Origin: Bremerella alba
Lineage (GTDB): Bacteria > Planctomycetota > Planctomycetia > Pirellulales > Pirellulaceae
Assembly: GCF_013618625.1 (NCBI RefSeq)
Contig: NZ_JABRWO010000006.1
Span: 186,001 to 250,000, forward strand
DNA: 64,000 nucleotides
Direction: 5' to 3'
Shown: piece by piece, positions 37,666 through 48,332 of the stretch
Layout of the letters: every line of letters starts with the position of its first letter
Position numbering within the stretch: position 1 is the first letter of the stretch
The notes under the pieces: model-generated
The model's database searches: none
Seen by the model: only the letters and a program-made list of their open reading frames with translations
Told to the model about the DNA's origin: nothing
Made by a program: the position numbers and the translations under genes

Positions 37666-38913
37666 CTATGACCTCACATTGCTGGAGGAAATGCTATTTC
37701 CCTGGGTCAGTTCATCGATCGCTCGGGGCAAAATCAACTCGAACTCGCTTCCGGCATGCAGAGTACTTTGCACATGGATTTCTCCTCCCATCGCTTCGAC
37801 TAGGCTGCGCGAAACAGAAAGACCGAGTCCCAGCCCCTCGCGGCTAGTGTTCGACTTAGTACTAAAAAACGGATCAAAAATATACGGCAGCACCTCAGGG
37901 GCGATCCCTTCTCCTTGATCTAAGACCGATAAGACGACTTTATCAGGGGTTGTCGCGTACAGGATAGTAACGGTGTCCCCACAGTCCGATGCCTGAATAG
38001 CATTGCAAACTAGGTTGAAGAGGATCTGTTTTAGCTCTCCCTCGCGTAGGAATACCTGGGTAGATTCCAATGCACCGGAGGAAACTCCGGACTTCATCCG
38101 ATGATCGACCCAGACGTTCGCCTTCCGCAAAACGGGTTCCAGCAGTGCCAGTACTTCTTCAATGACACGTGTAATGTCGAAAGCACGGATTGCCTGTTGG
38201 CTAGGACGGTAAAGCTGGTACATCTGATGCGTGATCGCGCTGATGCGTTCGATCTCGTTGTCTATCAAATCCAGCAGTCCCGCATGCTCGTGCTCGTCGG
38301 AAACGCCAGAGCGGAACAGAGCAAATGCATTGCGTATTCCTGCCAAGGGATTGTTAACTTCATGGGCTACTCCTGCGGCAAGTTGCCCCAGAGCTGCGAG
38401 CTTTTCCATCTGGAGTCGTTGCTTTTCCAGTTCCGCGACTTGCGCGGTTCGTTCCTGCACAAGTTGCTCAAGATGTCGATTGTGAATGCGCAATTCTTCT
38501 CGAAGCTGATGTCGCTCGGTAACGTCCCGGATGCTCGTACGAAATCCGAGATGTGTTCCCGATGCGTCAAACATGGGCTGCCATGAAATCGCCATCCAAC
38601 GCTGCACATCCTCTTGATGCGTTGCCAGGAACTCGACATCGTTTCCGCTCCCACCTTCAATAGCCTCTCGCATTACGCGAGCCATCTGCGGACGATAACT
38701 TGGTTCAACCAATGGAAGAGGATAATCCTCCATCGAAAGACATTCGCCAGGGGCAACGCCGGTCATCCTTTGAACTGCAGCGTTTACCCACTGCAATTTA
38801 CCGTTAGGTGCATGCCAACTCTCCCAATCATAGGTACAGTCTGCGATAGCGCGAAAGATGGGGCTCTTCTCCAGAGCCCCACCGTGTTCTGAGAACAAAT
38901 GAGGGCTTTCCAT
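37666..38913 (-). CDS. Cytoplasmic PAS-domain sensor histidine kinase
   Basis: 415-aa kinase without transmembrane segments. A PAS domain (residues about 20-135, [25 protein letters not shown]) is followed by a coiled-coil linker and a dimerisation domain with the phospho-accepting His184 ([12 protein letters not shown]). A HATPase domain ends in DQGEGIAPE...[21 protein letters not shown]. It is cotranscribed with the NtrC-type regulator that follows. The lack of a membrane anchor points to a soluble signal (redox, ligand or metabolite). The upstream small membrane gene may share its transcript. Confidence 0.9.
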   Translation of the reverse strand: MESPHLFSEHGGALEKSPIFRAIADCTYDWESWHAPNGKLQWVNAAVQRMTGVAPGECLSMEDYPLPLVEPSYRPQMARVMREAIEGGSGNDVEFLATHQEDVQRWMAISWQPMFDASGTHLGFRTSIRDVTERHQLREELRIHNRHLEQLVQERTAQVAELEKQRLQMEKLAALGQLAAGVAHEVNNPLAGIRNAFALFRSGVSDEHEHAGLLDLIDNEIERISAITHQMYQLYRPSQQAIRAFDITRVIEEVLALLEPVLRKANVWVDHRMKSGVSSGALESTQVFLREGELKQILFNLVCNAIQASDCGDTVTILYATTPDKVVLSVLDQGEGIAPEVLPYIFDPFFSTKSNTSREGLGLGLSVSRSLVEAMGGEIHVQSTLHAGSEFELILPRAIDELTQGNSISSSNVRS

Positions 38914-38996
38914 ATCGTTGTTATACTGCTTAGCTCCCTGCCGCTGCTAATTTTTAAAGAGGACTCGAGTAACCAATAATTCCAGAGGCAGACAGA

Positions 38997-39140
38997 CTAG
39001 CCGAAGCTGCGGAAGTAGATCGCTAAACCAAACGTGATTAGCAGGACCAAGTGCACCAGCAGAGATCCCCATAGACCGAGTGGATTAGTTTGCTGGGCCG
39101 GAGTTGAACGTTTGGGCTGGATGATGTGTGGATATCCCAT
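38997..39140 (-). CDS. 47-aa single-span membrane protein
   Basis: Small gene found by reading the minus strand: starts MGYPHIIQPKRST, followed by one hydrophobic helix LLVHLVLLITFGLAIYF (about residues 27-43), and ends RSFG. AAAGGAG lies 8 nt before the ATG, an excellent ribosome-binding site. A sigma-54-type promoter candidate sits 59 nt upstream. It precedes the kinase/regulator pair by 83 nt on the same strand. Function unknown; possibly a small subunit or regulator of the nearby transport complex, which is inference from position only. Confidence 0.7.
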   Translation of the reverse strand: MGYPHIIQPKRSTPAQQTNPLGLWGSLLVHLVLLITFGLAIYFRSFG

Positions 39141-39198
39141 CAAACGGTCTCCTTTGAATCAGGTGACAGAATCTATTGACGAACCCAACACAGCAACA

Positions 39199-39214
39199 AG
39201 CAATCGATATGCCA
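39199..39214 (-). promoter_or_regulatory. Sigma-54-type promoter candidate for the 47-aa protein
   Basis: Minus-strand TGGCATATCGATTGCT matches the consensus TGGCAC(G)N4TTGC(A/T) closely: TGGCA and TTGCT are present with 10 nt between GG and GC. The expected start site is about 50 nt upstream of the 47-aa ORF. Confidence 0.7.
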
Positions 39215-39273
39215 TATTACTAAAAGCCGGCCAATATGGTGTTTTAGGCAGATAACCTGTCGCCCGCAAGCGT

Positions 39274-39297
39274 CAGTGTCGCTCAGTGGCGACACTG
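39274..39297. repeat. 9-bp dyad upstream of the sigma-54 promoter (candidate activator site)
   Basis: CAGTGTCGC and GCGACACTG flank a 6-nt loop. The site lies 60-80 nt upstream of the sigma-54-type promoter at 39199-39214, the distance expected for an NtrC-type upstream activating sequence. A second, smaller dyad, CAGGCA-ata-TGCCTG, lies at 39375-39389. Together with the promoter these are what the roughly 300-nt gap 39141-39447 holds. Confidence 0.5.
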
Positions 39298-39447
39298 CTA
39301 CGAGCTTGTCCGCAATAGCTTAAGTGCCAGCCCGAGCGTCCTCGTGAGAAGACAGGCCGCATAAACTTAGCCGCCAGGCAATATGCCTGACAGTCTTATG
39401 CCGGGCTTCGGCAGAAAAAAGAAATGCCGTATTGCGATAAGTTCCAC

Positions 39448-40053
39448 CTAAATAGCGGCTAAACATCCACTAATAGGATCGTATGCACTAACGCGTGCCG
39501 TGTCGTCGTTAACGATCCATGCATGCACTTGTAATAACTGAGATTCAAGCCTGTCAAGGACAAATGGATGGGAACAAAGGTGCTCAATTTGGAATAGTGT
39601 GTGTTCGCAAATCATTGCCTTAACGCGAGCTTCACCACAATATTTAGGGTATGCCTGATTCACTACCTGAAGGGTCGTCTTTTCAAAGTGAGCACGCATT
39701 CCACTTGAGTCGGGCGCGTCGGGATAGTTCAGCCAATAGGGAATGACTCCACATCCTAGGTGTCCGCAAATAATCACGTGTTTGATTGCGTGTTGTGAAA
39801 AAGCAAATTCGATATCTGCAATCACAGAATTCCCAGCGTAATCATCTGCTGGACGAATCGATGCTGCAAGATGTTGGAGCACGAGGAATCGTCCTGGACG
39901 GGCGAATGAAACGTTGTTGGGCGCCGCTCCCTGGTCGGAGCACGCAATCATCAACGTGTCTGTCTCAGCACAATTCGCCGAGATATGAAAGTCTTCCGTC
40001 GAACCGAAGTACTCGGCTGGAAGTTGGTGGAGAGATCGATCAAGTGTAATCAC
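39448..40053 (-). CDS. Beta-carbonic-anhydrase-like protein with altered active site
   Basis: 201-aa protein of the beta-carbonic anhydrase family. The zinc ligands are kept: Cys38 (ACSDQG), His98 and Cys101 (CGHLGC), with Asp40. The Asp-Arg dyad is broken: the canonical CxDxR reads CSDQG, with Gly where Arg should be. Without that arginine, Asp40 may coordinate zinc permanently, giving a low-activity or non-enzymatic protein. It is the last gene of the DabA-DabB-antiporter-SulP operon, 41 nt after the SulP gene, so a bicarbonate-sensing or transporter-partner role is conceivable. Confidence 0.8.
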   Translation of the reverse strand: MITLDRSLHQLPAEYFGSTEDFHISANCAETDTLMIACSDQGAAPNNVSFARPGRFLVLQHLAASIRPADDYAGNSVIADIEFAFSQHAIKHVIICGHLGCGVIPYWLNYPDAPDSSGMRAHFEKTTLQVVNQAYPKYCGEARVKAMICEHTLFQIEHLCSHPFVLDRLESQLLQVHAWIVNDDTARVSAYDPISGCLAAI

Positions 40054-40094
40054 AGCAGTGTCCCATTTAATGGGTTTCGAGAAATCGGCCGAAG

Positions 40095-42041
40095 CTAAAC
40101 TTCAGTCGATTCCCGTTGAATAATTTCGATGGAATCGATGAAGGCATGTACGTGGCCATCGGTCAGGACATCTCTCCGGACAATGCTAAGAACATTCTCA
40201 CGTATCTGAGGATGCAGAACGATTTCCATGCGAACCAGAGATGTCGACGCAGGCGAGCTACATGGGACGATTGAAAAAATAGTTGCCCCAAGATTCGTAA
40301 GCTTATCTTCTATTTGAGCAAGACATTTTGACTCCGTAGTGAAGGCAACGCGTTGCATCCTGGCAAGCTTCCGTTTTCTAGTCGCATGAATATCACTTGA
40401 AAGAGGGTGCAACGTGCCAAGTCCTCGAATATCAAGCTGCAGCCCATCTTGCTCAAAGTCGCGCCGAACTTCTTCTAATTTCTCCATCACACTATGATCA
40501 ATTAGCTGGATACCAGATACGTCAATCACCAGATTACGCTGCTGAACGAGCCCTATCTGTTCAATCTGATGACGAAAAGGAAGCCAGTTGCTGAATACGG
40601 CCGATTCACGGGCAAGGATCAAGCTTGTGTTGTCGTTAATCTCTTGAACTTCGATATACGGTTTAAATAGCGATCGTAACGAAACTCCATTGGCGAGATG
40701 AATCGTCATTTTTAGCAAGATTCCCACAGCGACGCCTATCAGCAAATCGGTCGCTAGAACGACTACTAAAGTCGTCACAAAGATGGCAAGCTGTTCTTTG
40801 CCGATGCGGTAAACATAAATGAATTCGTTCGGATGCGCGAGACGGTAGCCGGTGTAAATTAACATTGCGGCAAGCGCTGCCAATGGGATTCTGTGCAAGT
40901 AAAAAGGGATTAAAGCAACACACGTCAGTAAGAACACCCCATGCCAGAAATCAGCGAATCGTGTTCTCGCGCCGTTATCAATATTGGCTTTAGATCGCAC
41001 GATCTCAGAGATCATTGGCAATCCACCCACAAACGATGCGCAAAGGTTCCCAACTCCGATAGCAATCAGATCGCGATTCATATCGGTCTTACGCTTCCAT
41101 GGGTCGAGAAGATCGATCGCCTTGGCGCTTAGTACCGATTCTAGGCTACCTATGATGAAGAACATTAGCACCCATTTCCAAGCTTTGGGCTGCATCAATA
41201 CGGGAAACTCGGGAAACGTAATGTCATTGAACAAGCCAAATACCTTGTCTGGCATCATGACAAGGTACTGCTCGCTGAGTTGGTATTGATGTCCCTGCAG
41301 CGTGTAAGAATGCTCGTGCAAAAGGTCGAAGCCAATGCCCATCGGAATGGCAACCAGCAGCACTACGACCGGGGCGGGAACCTTTTTCAGAAATGCAACG
41401 CGCCCGGCTAGTAACGGCCAGAGAAACATAATCAACAAACTGAATATGCCGATGGCCGCTATTGCCGGATTCGCTTCCAACACGTAGTGCGGAATTTCTT
41501 GGATCATCTCCATGGGATCGCCTCCGGCGGAGACACCTAAGGCAATAGGAATCTGCTTGACGATGATGATAATGCCGATCGCCGCCAACATACCGTGCAC
41601 AACCGACACGGGGAAAAACTCGCCCAGGATTCCTCCGCGAAACAGACCAAACCCTATCTGAATGACTGCCGCGGCTACACCAACCGCCAGAGCGGCCTTG
41701 TACGCAGCCAAGTCTGTCTCCGTCCAACCGCCTGTCATTCCATCGCCGCCGAAATCTTGAATACAGCCAATAGCGATCACGATTAGTCCGGCAGCCGGCC
41801 CTTTTATAGTCAGCTCACTGTTGCTGATGAATGTCGTTAGAAAAGAACCAATAATCGCCGTGAAGATACCCGCGATCGGTGGAAATCCACAGGCAAGCGA
41901 GATCCCCAGGCAAAGGGGAAGTGCGATCAGAAAGACTAGCAATCCGGAGACGAAGTCGTGGGGAAAGTATTTGAGAAATGCAGAGGCATTTCCACGTGGG
42001 ACATCATTGGCTGGTGTTTTGTCAGGCATGGATTGACTCAC
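40095..42041 (-). CDS. SulP family permease with STAS domain (candidate bicarbonate transporter)
   Basis: 648-aa membrane protein with about 12 transmembrane helices. SulP signature region: [27 protein letters not shown], then [18 protein letters not shown] cytoplasmic STAS domain follows ([23 protein letters not shown], about residues 495-560), then a tail of about 80 residues. SulP members carry sulfate, bicarbonate (BicA) or other anions. The neighbours DabA, DabB and carbonic anhydrases favour bicarbonate, but sulfate cannot be excluded. Its start overlaps the previous gene's stop by 4 nt (ATGA). Confidence 0.85.
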   Translation of the reverse strand: MSQSMPDKTPANDVPRGNASAFLKYFPHDFVSGLLVFLIALPLCLGISLACGFPPIAGIFTAIIGSFLTTFISNSELTIKGPAAGLIVIAIGCIQDFGGDGMTGGWTETDLAAYKAALAVGVAAAVIQIGFGLFRGGILGEFFPVSVVHGMLAAIGIIIIVKQIPIALGVSAGGDPMEMIQEIPHYVLEANPAIAAIGIFSLLIMFLWPLLAGRVAFLKKVPAPVVVLLVAIPMGIGFDLLHEHSYTLQGHQYQLSEQYLVMMPDKVFGLFNDITFPEFPVLMQPKAWKWVLMFFIIGSLESVLSAKAIDLLDPWKRKTDMNRDLIAIGVGNLCASFVGGLPMISEIVRSKANIDNGARTRFADFWHGVFLLTCVALIPFYLHRIPLAALAAMLIYTGYRLAHPNEFIYVYRIGKEQLAIFVTTLVVVLATDLLIGVAVGILLKMTIHLANGVSLRSLFKPYIEVQEINDNTSLILARESAVFSNWLPFRHQIEQIGLVQQRNLVIDVSGIQLIDHSVMEKLEEVRRDFEQDGLQLDIRGLGTLHPLSSDIHATRKRKLARMQRVAFTTESKCLAQIEDKLTNLGATIFSIVPCSSPASTSLVRMEIVLHPQIRENVLSIVRRDVLTDGHVHAFIDSIEIIQRESTEV

Positions 42042-43522
42042 CGACGTGATTGGGAAACGGAAGAGCGTTTTGTGGTTGGATTTGAAATCGTCTCGCTCGC
42101 ACCGGTGTGGGCAGTATCGGAGTGCGAATCTGTTTCATCGACGCCGCGTAACTTGATTAATTCTGTCGCGGCGTGATATCGCGATTGGACTCCCGGTTGA
42201 GGAAACAATCCCCCACCGATGATCAATACTGCCATGATCAATATCGTTATGCGTTCAGGTGGTCGGCATACGAGAGATACCGTGGCCAAGTGGCGTGAGC
42301 CGGTAAAAACGTGAAAGTAAGCTCTAACGACAGCAATACCGTTCAACGCAGCCACCAAGACCACCGCAAAACCAACCATTGGATAGACGTCAATCACACC
42401 TTCTATAAGTAACTCGGTACCGATGAATCCTATCGTCCCAGGGAACCCAATCGAAGCCAGTCCAGTAAGGAGAAACATGTTGGCAAGAAATGGAGTGTGT
42501 TCATAAAGCCCGTGAAACCCATCAAGTGAAAGTCTGCCGGTTCGCGCTTCAACGGATCTTAACGCTAAGCCGAATCCCATGAGCGAGATTCCTACAGAAA
42601 GCCAGACGCATAACGCTCCGGCCAAACCAATCGGCGTTGCCATTTCCAGCCCGACCAGCACCAAGGATGAATGACTTAAAAAAAGATAGCAAAAGAATCG
42701 CCGCGATTCGTGTTGGATCAGTGCCATGCCCGCAGAATAGATCGCAGTTATCAAAGATAAGACCGCGATACTTTGCAGTGCCCACACCGGGGCAATCGGG
42801 AACACGAGACGCATCACGACATAGGCACCAGCCATCGGAGTAACGAACAAGATGGCCGTGCCGAAGGTCGCTTTCTCAAAAAGATCTGTCATCCAGCAGT
42901 GTAAGGGACAAATACCGCTACGAATCAATGCGCCCGCCGTAAGGAGACACCCCGCCAGGATTGGAGGATTGGCCGCTGTCGCATCAGCCCCTACCAAAAG
43001 CTGTCCCACGACCAACAGTCCCACGAACAGACCCATATGCAATAAGTACACACGCGTTGATTGACGACGGTTTCGCAACTCGATCCACGGAGGAATTATT
43101 CCGATGGCCATCAGCAAAATGATTATCCAAGGTTCACGACAGCCAAGCGTCGCAAGCAGTACTGATTCCGAAAACAGCGTCCACCCGAATGAAAAACGAT
43201 TTACTTTCGTCCGAAGTGTTGTCAGCACGGTGGCGAGATAGAGCAAGGCCCCCAGAGGCAAAAGTGGAGCACTTAGCTGGTCGACCACAAATGCATCATT
43301 CGGAAAGAACAGTTGAAAGACGTCCCACCGATCGTGTGCCACGAAGGAATGCAGCGTCGTGAAATCGATCCATTCTCCGCAGGAACTCAAGAGTGTCAGA
43401 CAACAAATCACGACACTCACCCGACGGGCTTGGTCGCGATCTTTCAACCATGAAACCCATATTGCCCCAACTAAGGGCAGCAGGACCGCCAAGCCCAGCC
43501 AGGGCATGTGTAGCTCTGGCAT
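42038..43522 (-). CDS. NuoM/NuoL-like proton-translocating membrane subunit
   Basis: 494-aa polytopic protein of the proton-antiporter family (NuoL/M/N, MrpA/D). Seen: the family core with [29 protein letters not shown] and [16 protein letters not shown], and [23 protein letters not shown]. It is distinct from the DabB-type subunit encoded just upstream, so this operon has two antiporter-like subunits. GGAGG lies 10 nt before the ATG at 43522. It overlaps the DabB gene by 52 nt and SulP by 4 nt, indicating translational coupling. The tail is soluble and Ser/Thr-rich. Confidence 0.82.
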   Translation of the reverse strand: MPELHMPWLGLAVLLPLVGAIWVSWLKDRDQARRVSVVICCLTLLSSCGEWIDFTTLHSFVAHDRWDVFQLFFPNDAFVVDQLSAPLLPLGALLYLATVLTTLRTKVNRFSFGWTLFSESVLLATLGCREPWIIILLMAIGIIPPWIELRNRRQSTRVYLLHMGLFVGLLVVGQLLVGADATAANPPILAGCLLTAGALIRSGICPLHCWMTDLFEKATFGTAILFVTPMAGAYVVMRLVFPIAPVWALQSIAVLSLITAIYSAGMALIQHESRRFFCYLFLSHSSLVLVGLEMATPIGLAGALCVWLSVGISLMGFGLALRSVEARTGRLSLDGFHGLYEHTPFLANMFLLTGLASIGFPGTIGFIGTELLIEGVIDVYPMVGFAVVLVAALNGIAVVRAYFHVFTGSRHLATVSLVCRPPERITILIMAVLIIGGGLFPQPGVQSRYHAATELIKLRGVDETDSHSDTAHTGASETISNPTTKRSSVSQSRR

Positions 43523-44910
43523 TTCGCTACGTCCTCCAACGAATCCCTATACGGAGCAATGCGATCAGACTCTCGCGAGTCCGTGCCAGAAATAAAGTTT
43601 GTCCAACGTCTCTCCATGGAATCGCAAAACTGAAAGGTGTTTATGAATGGATAGACAATCCAGCGATTCAGTAAGGGGTCTAGAAAACCACGATCGAGTG
43701 CAAATCTATATAACCACAATTGAAACGAGGAGGTTGATGGGGAACGACTGGACTTGTCGCCACTCAGGTGTGTCCCTACCGCATTCTCCAACATTCGATA
43801 ATCCTTCAAGATGGAAGGGGCACGCAGGAGTTGCAGCGTTCGCAAGCAGGCATGGCCGATCATGTGAATCAGGGCTATGTATCGCAGGCCGAGGCCAATT
43901 TCGACCGTAATGATTCCAACCTGGGTCAACGATGCGAAAGCCAGAGCATTCTTCACATCACTTTGAGCGCGGGACACAATGGCCCCAAACAATGCCGTCA
44001 CTAATCCGAACAAGACAACCACGATTTGTAACGGAAACGAGACATCGAGTAATGGGCTCACTCGAAGCAAGAGAAACACTCCCAGATGTACGGACAATGC
44101 CCCGTAAAAGATGGCACTGGATGGCGTAGGTCCTTCCATCGCACGAGGTATCCAGCCGGAAAATGGCACCATTCCTGATTTCCCTGCAGCCGCGAGAAGC
44201 AAAAGCAATCCAACTAAAAGTGCCGAAGTGGAATCGATCGCGGCAGCTCCTTCGGGCCATTGTCCGCCTCCCATCAATCGGTCGAAGTCCCCTGCTCCGG
44301 TCAGGTGATGCATCGTTAAAGCGGCGATCAGAAATGCGGCATCGGCAATGCGATAGGTGGCCCAGACCCGAAGTCCGTTGCGAACAGGAGCAGGCCGTTC
44401 ATGGAAATAGGCGACAAGCAACGCAGACGACAAACCGACCAGTTCCCAACCGAAAAATAAGGTCTCGATGGTGCCGGCCAACGAAGAGACCACCATTCCC
44501 AACAAAAACAATGCATAGAGTAAGAAAAAGCGACTGTAGCCTCGATCACGATGCAGATAAACGGAAGCGAACGCCCCGACGGTACCGCATAACACAAACG
44601 ACAAAATCGCAAAGGGTACCGATAGGCGATCGAAAACAAACTTCAGATGGAAGTGAAAATGCTCTTGGGGTATCGAAACCCAGTTTCCAAATTCGATTGG
44701 GACATGACGCGATCCTGAAGCCAGCATTACCACCAGAATGCCGATGGCAGCTGTTAATCCGGCGATCACGCTGATTTTTGTTAGCCACGACTGACTTACT
44801 TCACTTAAGCGTATCCCAATCAAGAGCGGCAGACCGAGTACGATCAATAAGACGCTCGGACTAGCTACCACAATCACGCCCAGGGCATGTAAAACCGATT
44901 CGACGTTCAT
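43471..44910 (-). CDS. dabB: DabB-type proton-conducting subunit (NuoL-like)
   Basis: 479-aa membrane protein of the NuoL family. It is encoded directly after DabA with a 4-nt ATGA overlap, the arrangement of DabAB inorganic-carbon pumps, in which DabB couples cation flow to DabA. Seen: [60 protein letters not shown] and [25 protein letters not shown], the conserved helices with their Lys and Glu residues. The start at 44910 was chosen because an upstream ATG would overlap DabA by more than 60 nt. Confidence 0.88.
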   Translation of the reverse strand: MNVESVLHALGVIVVASPSVLLIVLGLPLLIGIRLSEVSQSWLTKISVIAGLTAAIGILVVMLASGSRHVPIEFGNWVSIPQEHFHFHLKFVFDRLSVPFAILSFVLCGTVGAFASVYLHRDRGYSRFFLLYALFLLGMVVSSLAGTIETLFFGWELVGLSSALLVAYFHERPAPVRNGLRVWATYRIADAAFLIAALTMHHLTGAGDFDRLMGGGQWPEGAAAIDSTSALLVGLLLLLAAAGKSGMVPFSGWIPRAMEGPTPSSAIFYGALSVHLGVFLLLRVSPLLDVSFPLQIVVVLFGLVTALFGAIVSRAQSDVKNALAFASLTQVGIITVEIGLGLRYIALIHMIGHACLRTLQLLRAPSILKDYRMLENAVGTHLSGDKSSRSPSTSSFQLWLYRFALDRGFLDPLLNRWIVYPFINTFQFCDSMERRWTNFISGTDSRESDRIAPYRDSLEDVAKCQSYTCPGWAWRSCCP

Positions 44911-47900
44911 TCCCGACTCTCTGTTTCTGCAATCGAGAAAAATGGTAGGTTCACACGTGATCCTCGATAGCACTCCAGAGAAGATGCCGCTTGAGGTAGA
45001 TCGGTAGCGCCAACTTCATACGGTTCGAATTGACCATTCCTATAAAGTTGTACTTTGGACGTGTCTGCATCGATAACCGCCAAATGGATCCAATTGCCTC
45101 CGCACAGTCGGCCGATGTTCTTGTTACGATGCAGAATCGAAAGCATGGCCTCCGGGGTTGATTCAATCACGAACAGTATTCGTAGCGGCTCGTGGATTTC
45201 CACCATCTGCTGATAGAGGCCGGTTCTTAAATCACTGACAGAGCCTTCCATAACGCCTAACAGCGAAACAATATTGTGAGGCAACTTCGATCCGGAACCG
45301 TATACTTCATGATCAACCCTTGAAAAGTAATACTCTAGGTTGATGCCAGCACAAACAGGAATCGCCGCCGCAAGAATACGGGCAAGAATGGAGTGTTCTT
45401 CGTCGTCCTGGGTCGGGTCGTACGAGGTAAGGAATGCGCGGCGATCGAGGAACATCCCTCGTGACCAGTCGCGTCTTCCCACAATGCAAAGGGCGTTGGT
45501 GGCGTGATTGTATTCTGGTCGAGCTTGCGAGATATCTTGCGTACGAGATTCGACGTGCCGAATGGCCTCTCGAGGGGAGATGGATAGCGGTGCGGATATA
45601 AACCGTCGGCAGCGTTCATGAGCATTTCGACCACGCGCCGCCTCGATGGCTTCACGAGCGACCTCGAAATCACGACGATGCGACGAGGGCATCGTGTCCA
45701 GATCAAAGAATATGACAGAGTCATCGCACGTGTTGTGATATGCACCAACGAACACGGTATTATCTGGAATGGAGATTCCCATTTCCTGAACTTTGGTACG
45801 TACTCGCCAGTCATTAGCCATCCGTGCAAATGCTCTGGCATTCGGGCCACCTCGCTTACCCGCGCATGCCCCGCAGCAGTAGGCCGACTCGTGGGGGTTG
45901 TTGAGGCTAGATGAGCCATGCCCGCAGACGATAAATAGTCGTGAAAACGCTTCTGGTTTGGTTACCCCGATATCCTGCAATAATCGGACAACGACATCAG
46001 CCATTTCGTCGCAAGTGAACCCAACGTGTCCGTTTTCCGGGCCGGGATCTTCCTCGTAACGCTCTAATTGAAGTGTCGTAACAGGAGGAGGCTGAACAAA
46101 CCTCCCCAAACGATTTCTAATTCGAGCCGTCAAATGGGGAAAAAGAACGCCGGTGACCAGTGGAGCAGTGGCCAGCGATCCGACGATGCCGGCAAAAATG
46201 CCCCCGAGAAATGTTCGGCTGCGGGTATGGAAGGCGTGGCTCGCCAGTCCGAGTCTTCGTCTTAACTCGGCCCGCTCTCGATGCATTCCTTCAAATGTGT
46301 ATCCAACGTCTTCCCGAACGTAGTGACTCGGAGTAATTACGTTCGGACACAGCGGATTGTAGAAACTATCTGCTGCCCCTCGATAGTAGATGGCCACTGC
46401 GAAAAATCCTGCGGCGCCAAATGTTTCACAAGCAGGATGAACTTCTTCAAGGTGTCGCCGAAAGGACTCTTCTCGATCGTCAATGCAAGTTAGGACCTGG
46501 AAATCTGGACGATGATGCTTTGGTTCAGCATCTAGTTTGTTAAGGGCTTGCGTGTGGTTCACGAAAGCATCTAATGCCTCGCGACGGTATTTTCGCTCGA
46601 ATGCCTCGTGATAGATCCGACGTCGCTCAATGGAGGTAAAACCATCGACTTCATCATGCAGTTCTCGCCACTGGTCTTTTGTCAGTGTCCTTAACTGCCG
46701 TGGTTGCCAACCTAGCTTCTGAGCTACTTGAAACAAAAGAAACGAACGGCCTTCCACGCTCATCGACCGAGGTAGTGACGATTTTGTTCGAGCAAGCTGC
46801 AACACTTCCGAAACGCTTCTGCGTACCCCAGTTAACTCTCGACCAACATTGATGATGGCAAATCGCTCAAGAAGCAGTTTAATAGCAAATAACCCGAGCA
46901 AAGAATCTTGGGGAATTGAATGAACCATTGGTCCAACTCCCGACTCCAACTGCCAAATCATTCCGGCCCATCCCCGCAGGCTGAGCAATGTCTGGATCAC
47001 GAATTCTTCGCGCTCGTCGTCAAGAATTCCCATTTCGCCGAGCGACTCTTCGATCGATGCTTCCGGTGTAACACCAGAACTTTGCAATCGACGCAACTCT
47101 ACCGAGAGCTCTTGTAACCATTGATCGGCAAAACAGTGCTTTTGCGAATACAGTATCAGGAATGCTTCATAAAAGCCCTTTTCACGATTAGGCAATTCCC
47201 AGTCGGAATACCCCTGATCGATGTAGGCCGCACAAAATCGGATTAATAGATCTTGCTCTTCGCCATCAATGTCATAACCCAATGCTTTTAACAGCAGGTC
47301 GCGTGGGCGTACATAATTATGGAGTGCAAAAGGCGGAGGAGTGGATTGGACGGCGTCACGGCAGATTTGCCACAGCAGGTGTAAGGAAAACGTCTCCCAC
47401 CGAGAATCTTCCCATAGCGTAAGGTTCTCTCCGAACTTGGCCATCAAGTGAGTCAGGATCTTATTGGGTTGGCTTTCAGAGTGTTCCTCGTGATGTAGCC
47501 ACTGACGTGTACCGGCGATAATGTGATTGCGAAGGTTTATGGGGACTTCCGCGCGAAACCGATCTAGCACATCGGTTTCCTTGAGAACCCACTGTAATTC
47601 CGCATCGGCTCCGACGGGAACAGGATGGCAAAGAATCGCGAAACGAATTTCCCCGCGGGTTCCTAGCCCATTGATTCGTTCGTAATCGTGTTCGCCGAGA
47701 TCTTCCTTCAAAACGGCTTGGATGTCTTCAGTTGTGATGCGACCATCCTGAAACAACTGCCGATATTCTTGCTCCGGCAAATAGGGGTGAGCACCGTATC
47801 GTACCGAGCCCGCTTTGACAGCTTCATGAAAGTCCAGATCTTCAAACGCGTGGAGCGTATTGTGATGGACAAAGACTTCAATCGGTCCTTGAGACGGTAA

Positions 47901-47993
47901 AAGGTGAGCGGCATGCTCGACCAACGAACGTATCCCGGAGTATCCAGAATGGTCGTCGACCGTCTTGGTCGTAGATTCAATGGTGCGTTCCAA
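44907..47993 (-). CDS. dabA: DabA (DUF2309) inorganic-carbon pump subunit
   Basis: 1028-aa protein of DUF2309, the DabA family: beta-carbonic-anhydrase-like, zinc-dependent, proposed to hydrate CO2 unidirectionally at the membrane. Zinc-site residues are visible: Cys503 and Asp505 in TCIDDREES, and the distant His and Cys in VCGHGSSS...[11 protein letters not shown]. The N-terminal [12 protein letters not shown] also fits the long form of the family. The start is TTG at 47993 with only a weak ribosome-binding site, so it could be a few codons off. First gene of the operon DabA-DabB-antiporter-SulP-CA-like; a sigma-54-type promoter lies about 110 nt upstream. Confidence 0.9.
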   Translation of the reverse strand: MERTIESTTKTVDDHSGYSGIRSLVEHAAHLLPSQGPIEVFVHHNTLHAFEDLDFHEAVKAGSVRYGAHPYLPEQEYRQLFQDGRITTEDIQAVLKEDLGEHDYERINGLGTRGEIRFAILCHPVPVGADAELQWVLKETDVLDRFRAEVPINLRNHIIAGTRQWLHHEEHSESQPNKILTHLMAKFGENLTLWEDSRWETFSLHLLWQICRDAVQSTPPPFALHNYVRPRDLLLKALGYDIDGEEQDLLIRFCAAYIDQGYSDWELPNREKGFYEAFLILYSQKHCFADQWLQELSVELRRLQSSGVTPEASIEESLGEMGILDDEREEFVIQTLLSLRGWAGMIWQLESGVGPMVHSIPQDSLLGLFAIKLLLERFAIINVGRELTGVRRSVSEVLQLARTKSSLPRSMSVEGRSFLLFQVAQKLGWQPRQLRTLTKDQWRELHDEVDGFTSIERRRIYHEAFERKYRREALDAFVNHTQALNKLDAEPKHHRPDFQVLTCIDDREESFRRHLEEVHPACETFGAAGFFAVAIYYRGAADSFYNPLCPNVITPSHYVREDVGYTFEGMHRERAELRRRLGLASHAFHTRSRTFLGGIFAGIVGSLATAPLVTGVLFPHLTARIRNRLGRFVQPPPVTTLQLERYEEDPGPENGHVGFTCDEMADVVVRLLQDIGVTKPEAFSRLFIVCGHGSSSLNNPHESAYCCGACAGKRGGPNARAFARMANDWRVRTKVQEMGISIPDNTVFVGAYHNTCDDSVIFFDLDTMPSSHRRDFEVAREAIEAARGRNAHERCRRFISAPLSISPREAIRHVESRTQDISQARPEYNHATNALCIVGRRDWSRGMFLDRRAFLTSYDPTQDDEEHSILARILAAAIPVCAGINLEYYFSRVDHEVYGSGSKLPHNIVSLLGVMEGSVSDLRTGLYQQMVEIHEPLRILFVIESTPEAMLSILHRNKNIGRLCGGNWIHLAVIDADTSKVQLYRNGQFEPYEVGATDLPQAASSLECYRGSRVNLPFFSIAETESRE

Positions 47994-48101
47994 AGCGAAA
48001 TCGGCCCTGGGCTAACATGTCTATACAAATTGGAGGTGGGGCTAGGCGATCCATGCCTCTAGTGGGGAGGTGGGGCAATCGCAAGGATCGTTGATCAGAT
48101 A

Positions 48102-48117
48102 TGCAATGGGCATGCCG
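48102..48117 (-). promoter_or_regulatory. Sigma-54-type promoter candidate for the dabA operon
   Basis: Minus-strand CGGCATGCCCATTGCA: TTGCA is perfect, GGCA and the following G match, and GG and GC are exactly 10 nt apart. It would start transcription about 95-100 nt upstream of dabA. Confidence 0.65.
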
Positions 48118-48126
48118 GAAGAAGTG

Positions 48127-48142
48127 TGGAACGCTTGCTGCA
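48127..48142 (+). promoter_or_regulatory. Sigma-54-type promoter candidate for the carbonic anhydrase gene
   Basis: Plus-strand TGGAACGCTTGCTGCA, with GG and GC 10 nt apart. It lies back to back with the dabA promoter in the roughly 340-nt divergent gap 47994-48332, but about 190 nt from the start codon. It is weaker than the others because the -12 box reads CTGCA. Confidence 0.45.
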
Positions 48143-48282
48143 GGGAATGTGATCAACAAGAATCTTCTGCTAAATAGAGGTTAGACTAAACTTTTGCCCC
48201 CAGAAAACGCAAACAAGGAGGCCAATCCTGACTTGAATGGATAGAATCTGAGTACGCGTATCACGCAATATTCTGCAGGTCG

Positions 48283-48300
48283 AGTGCAAGTATTTGCACT
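48283..48300. repeat. Palindrome upstream of the carbonic anhydrase gene
   Basis: AGTGCAA-GTAT-TTGCACT, a perfect 7-bp dyad with a 4-nt centre, 33 nt before the start codon. It could be an operator or a leader hairpin. Confidence 0.5.
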
Positions 48301-48332
48301 TGACCGACTTTTTGGAACAAAGGAATCGACCG

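Noticed and set aside
39311-39328. TGGCAC ... TTGC on the minus strand as a further sigma-54 promoter
   Set aside because: The spacing between GG and GC is 13 nt instead of 10, so it cannot function as a -24/-12 promoter.
44163-44774. 203-aa open frame on the plus strand
   Set aside because: Antisense to dabB, strongly basic low-complexity translation typical of shadow frames.
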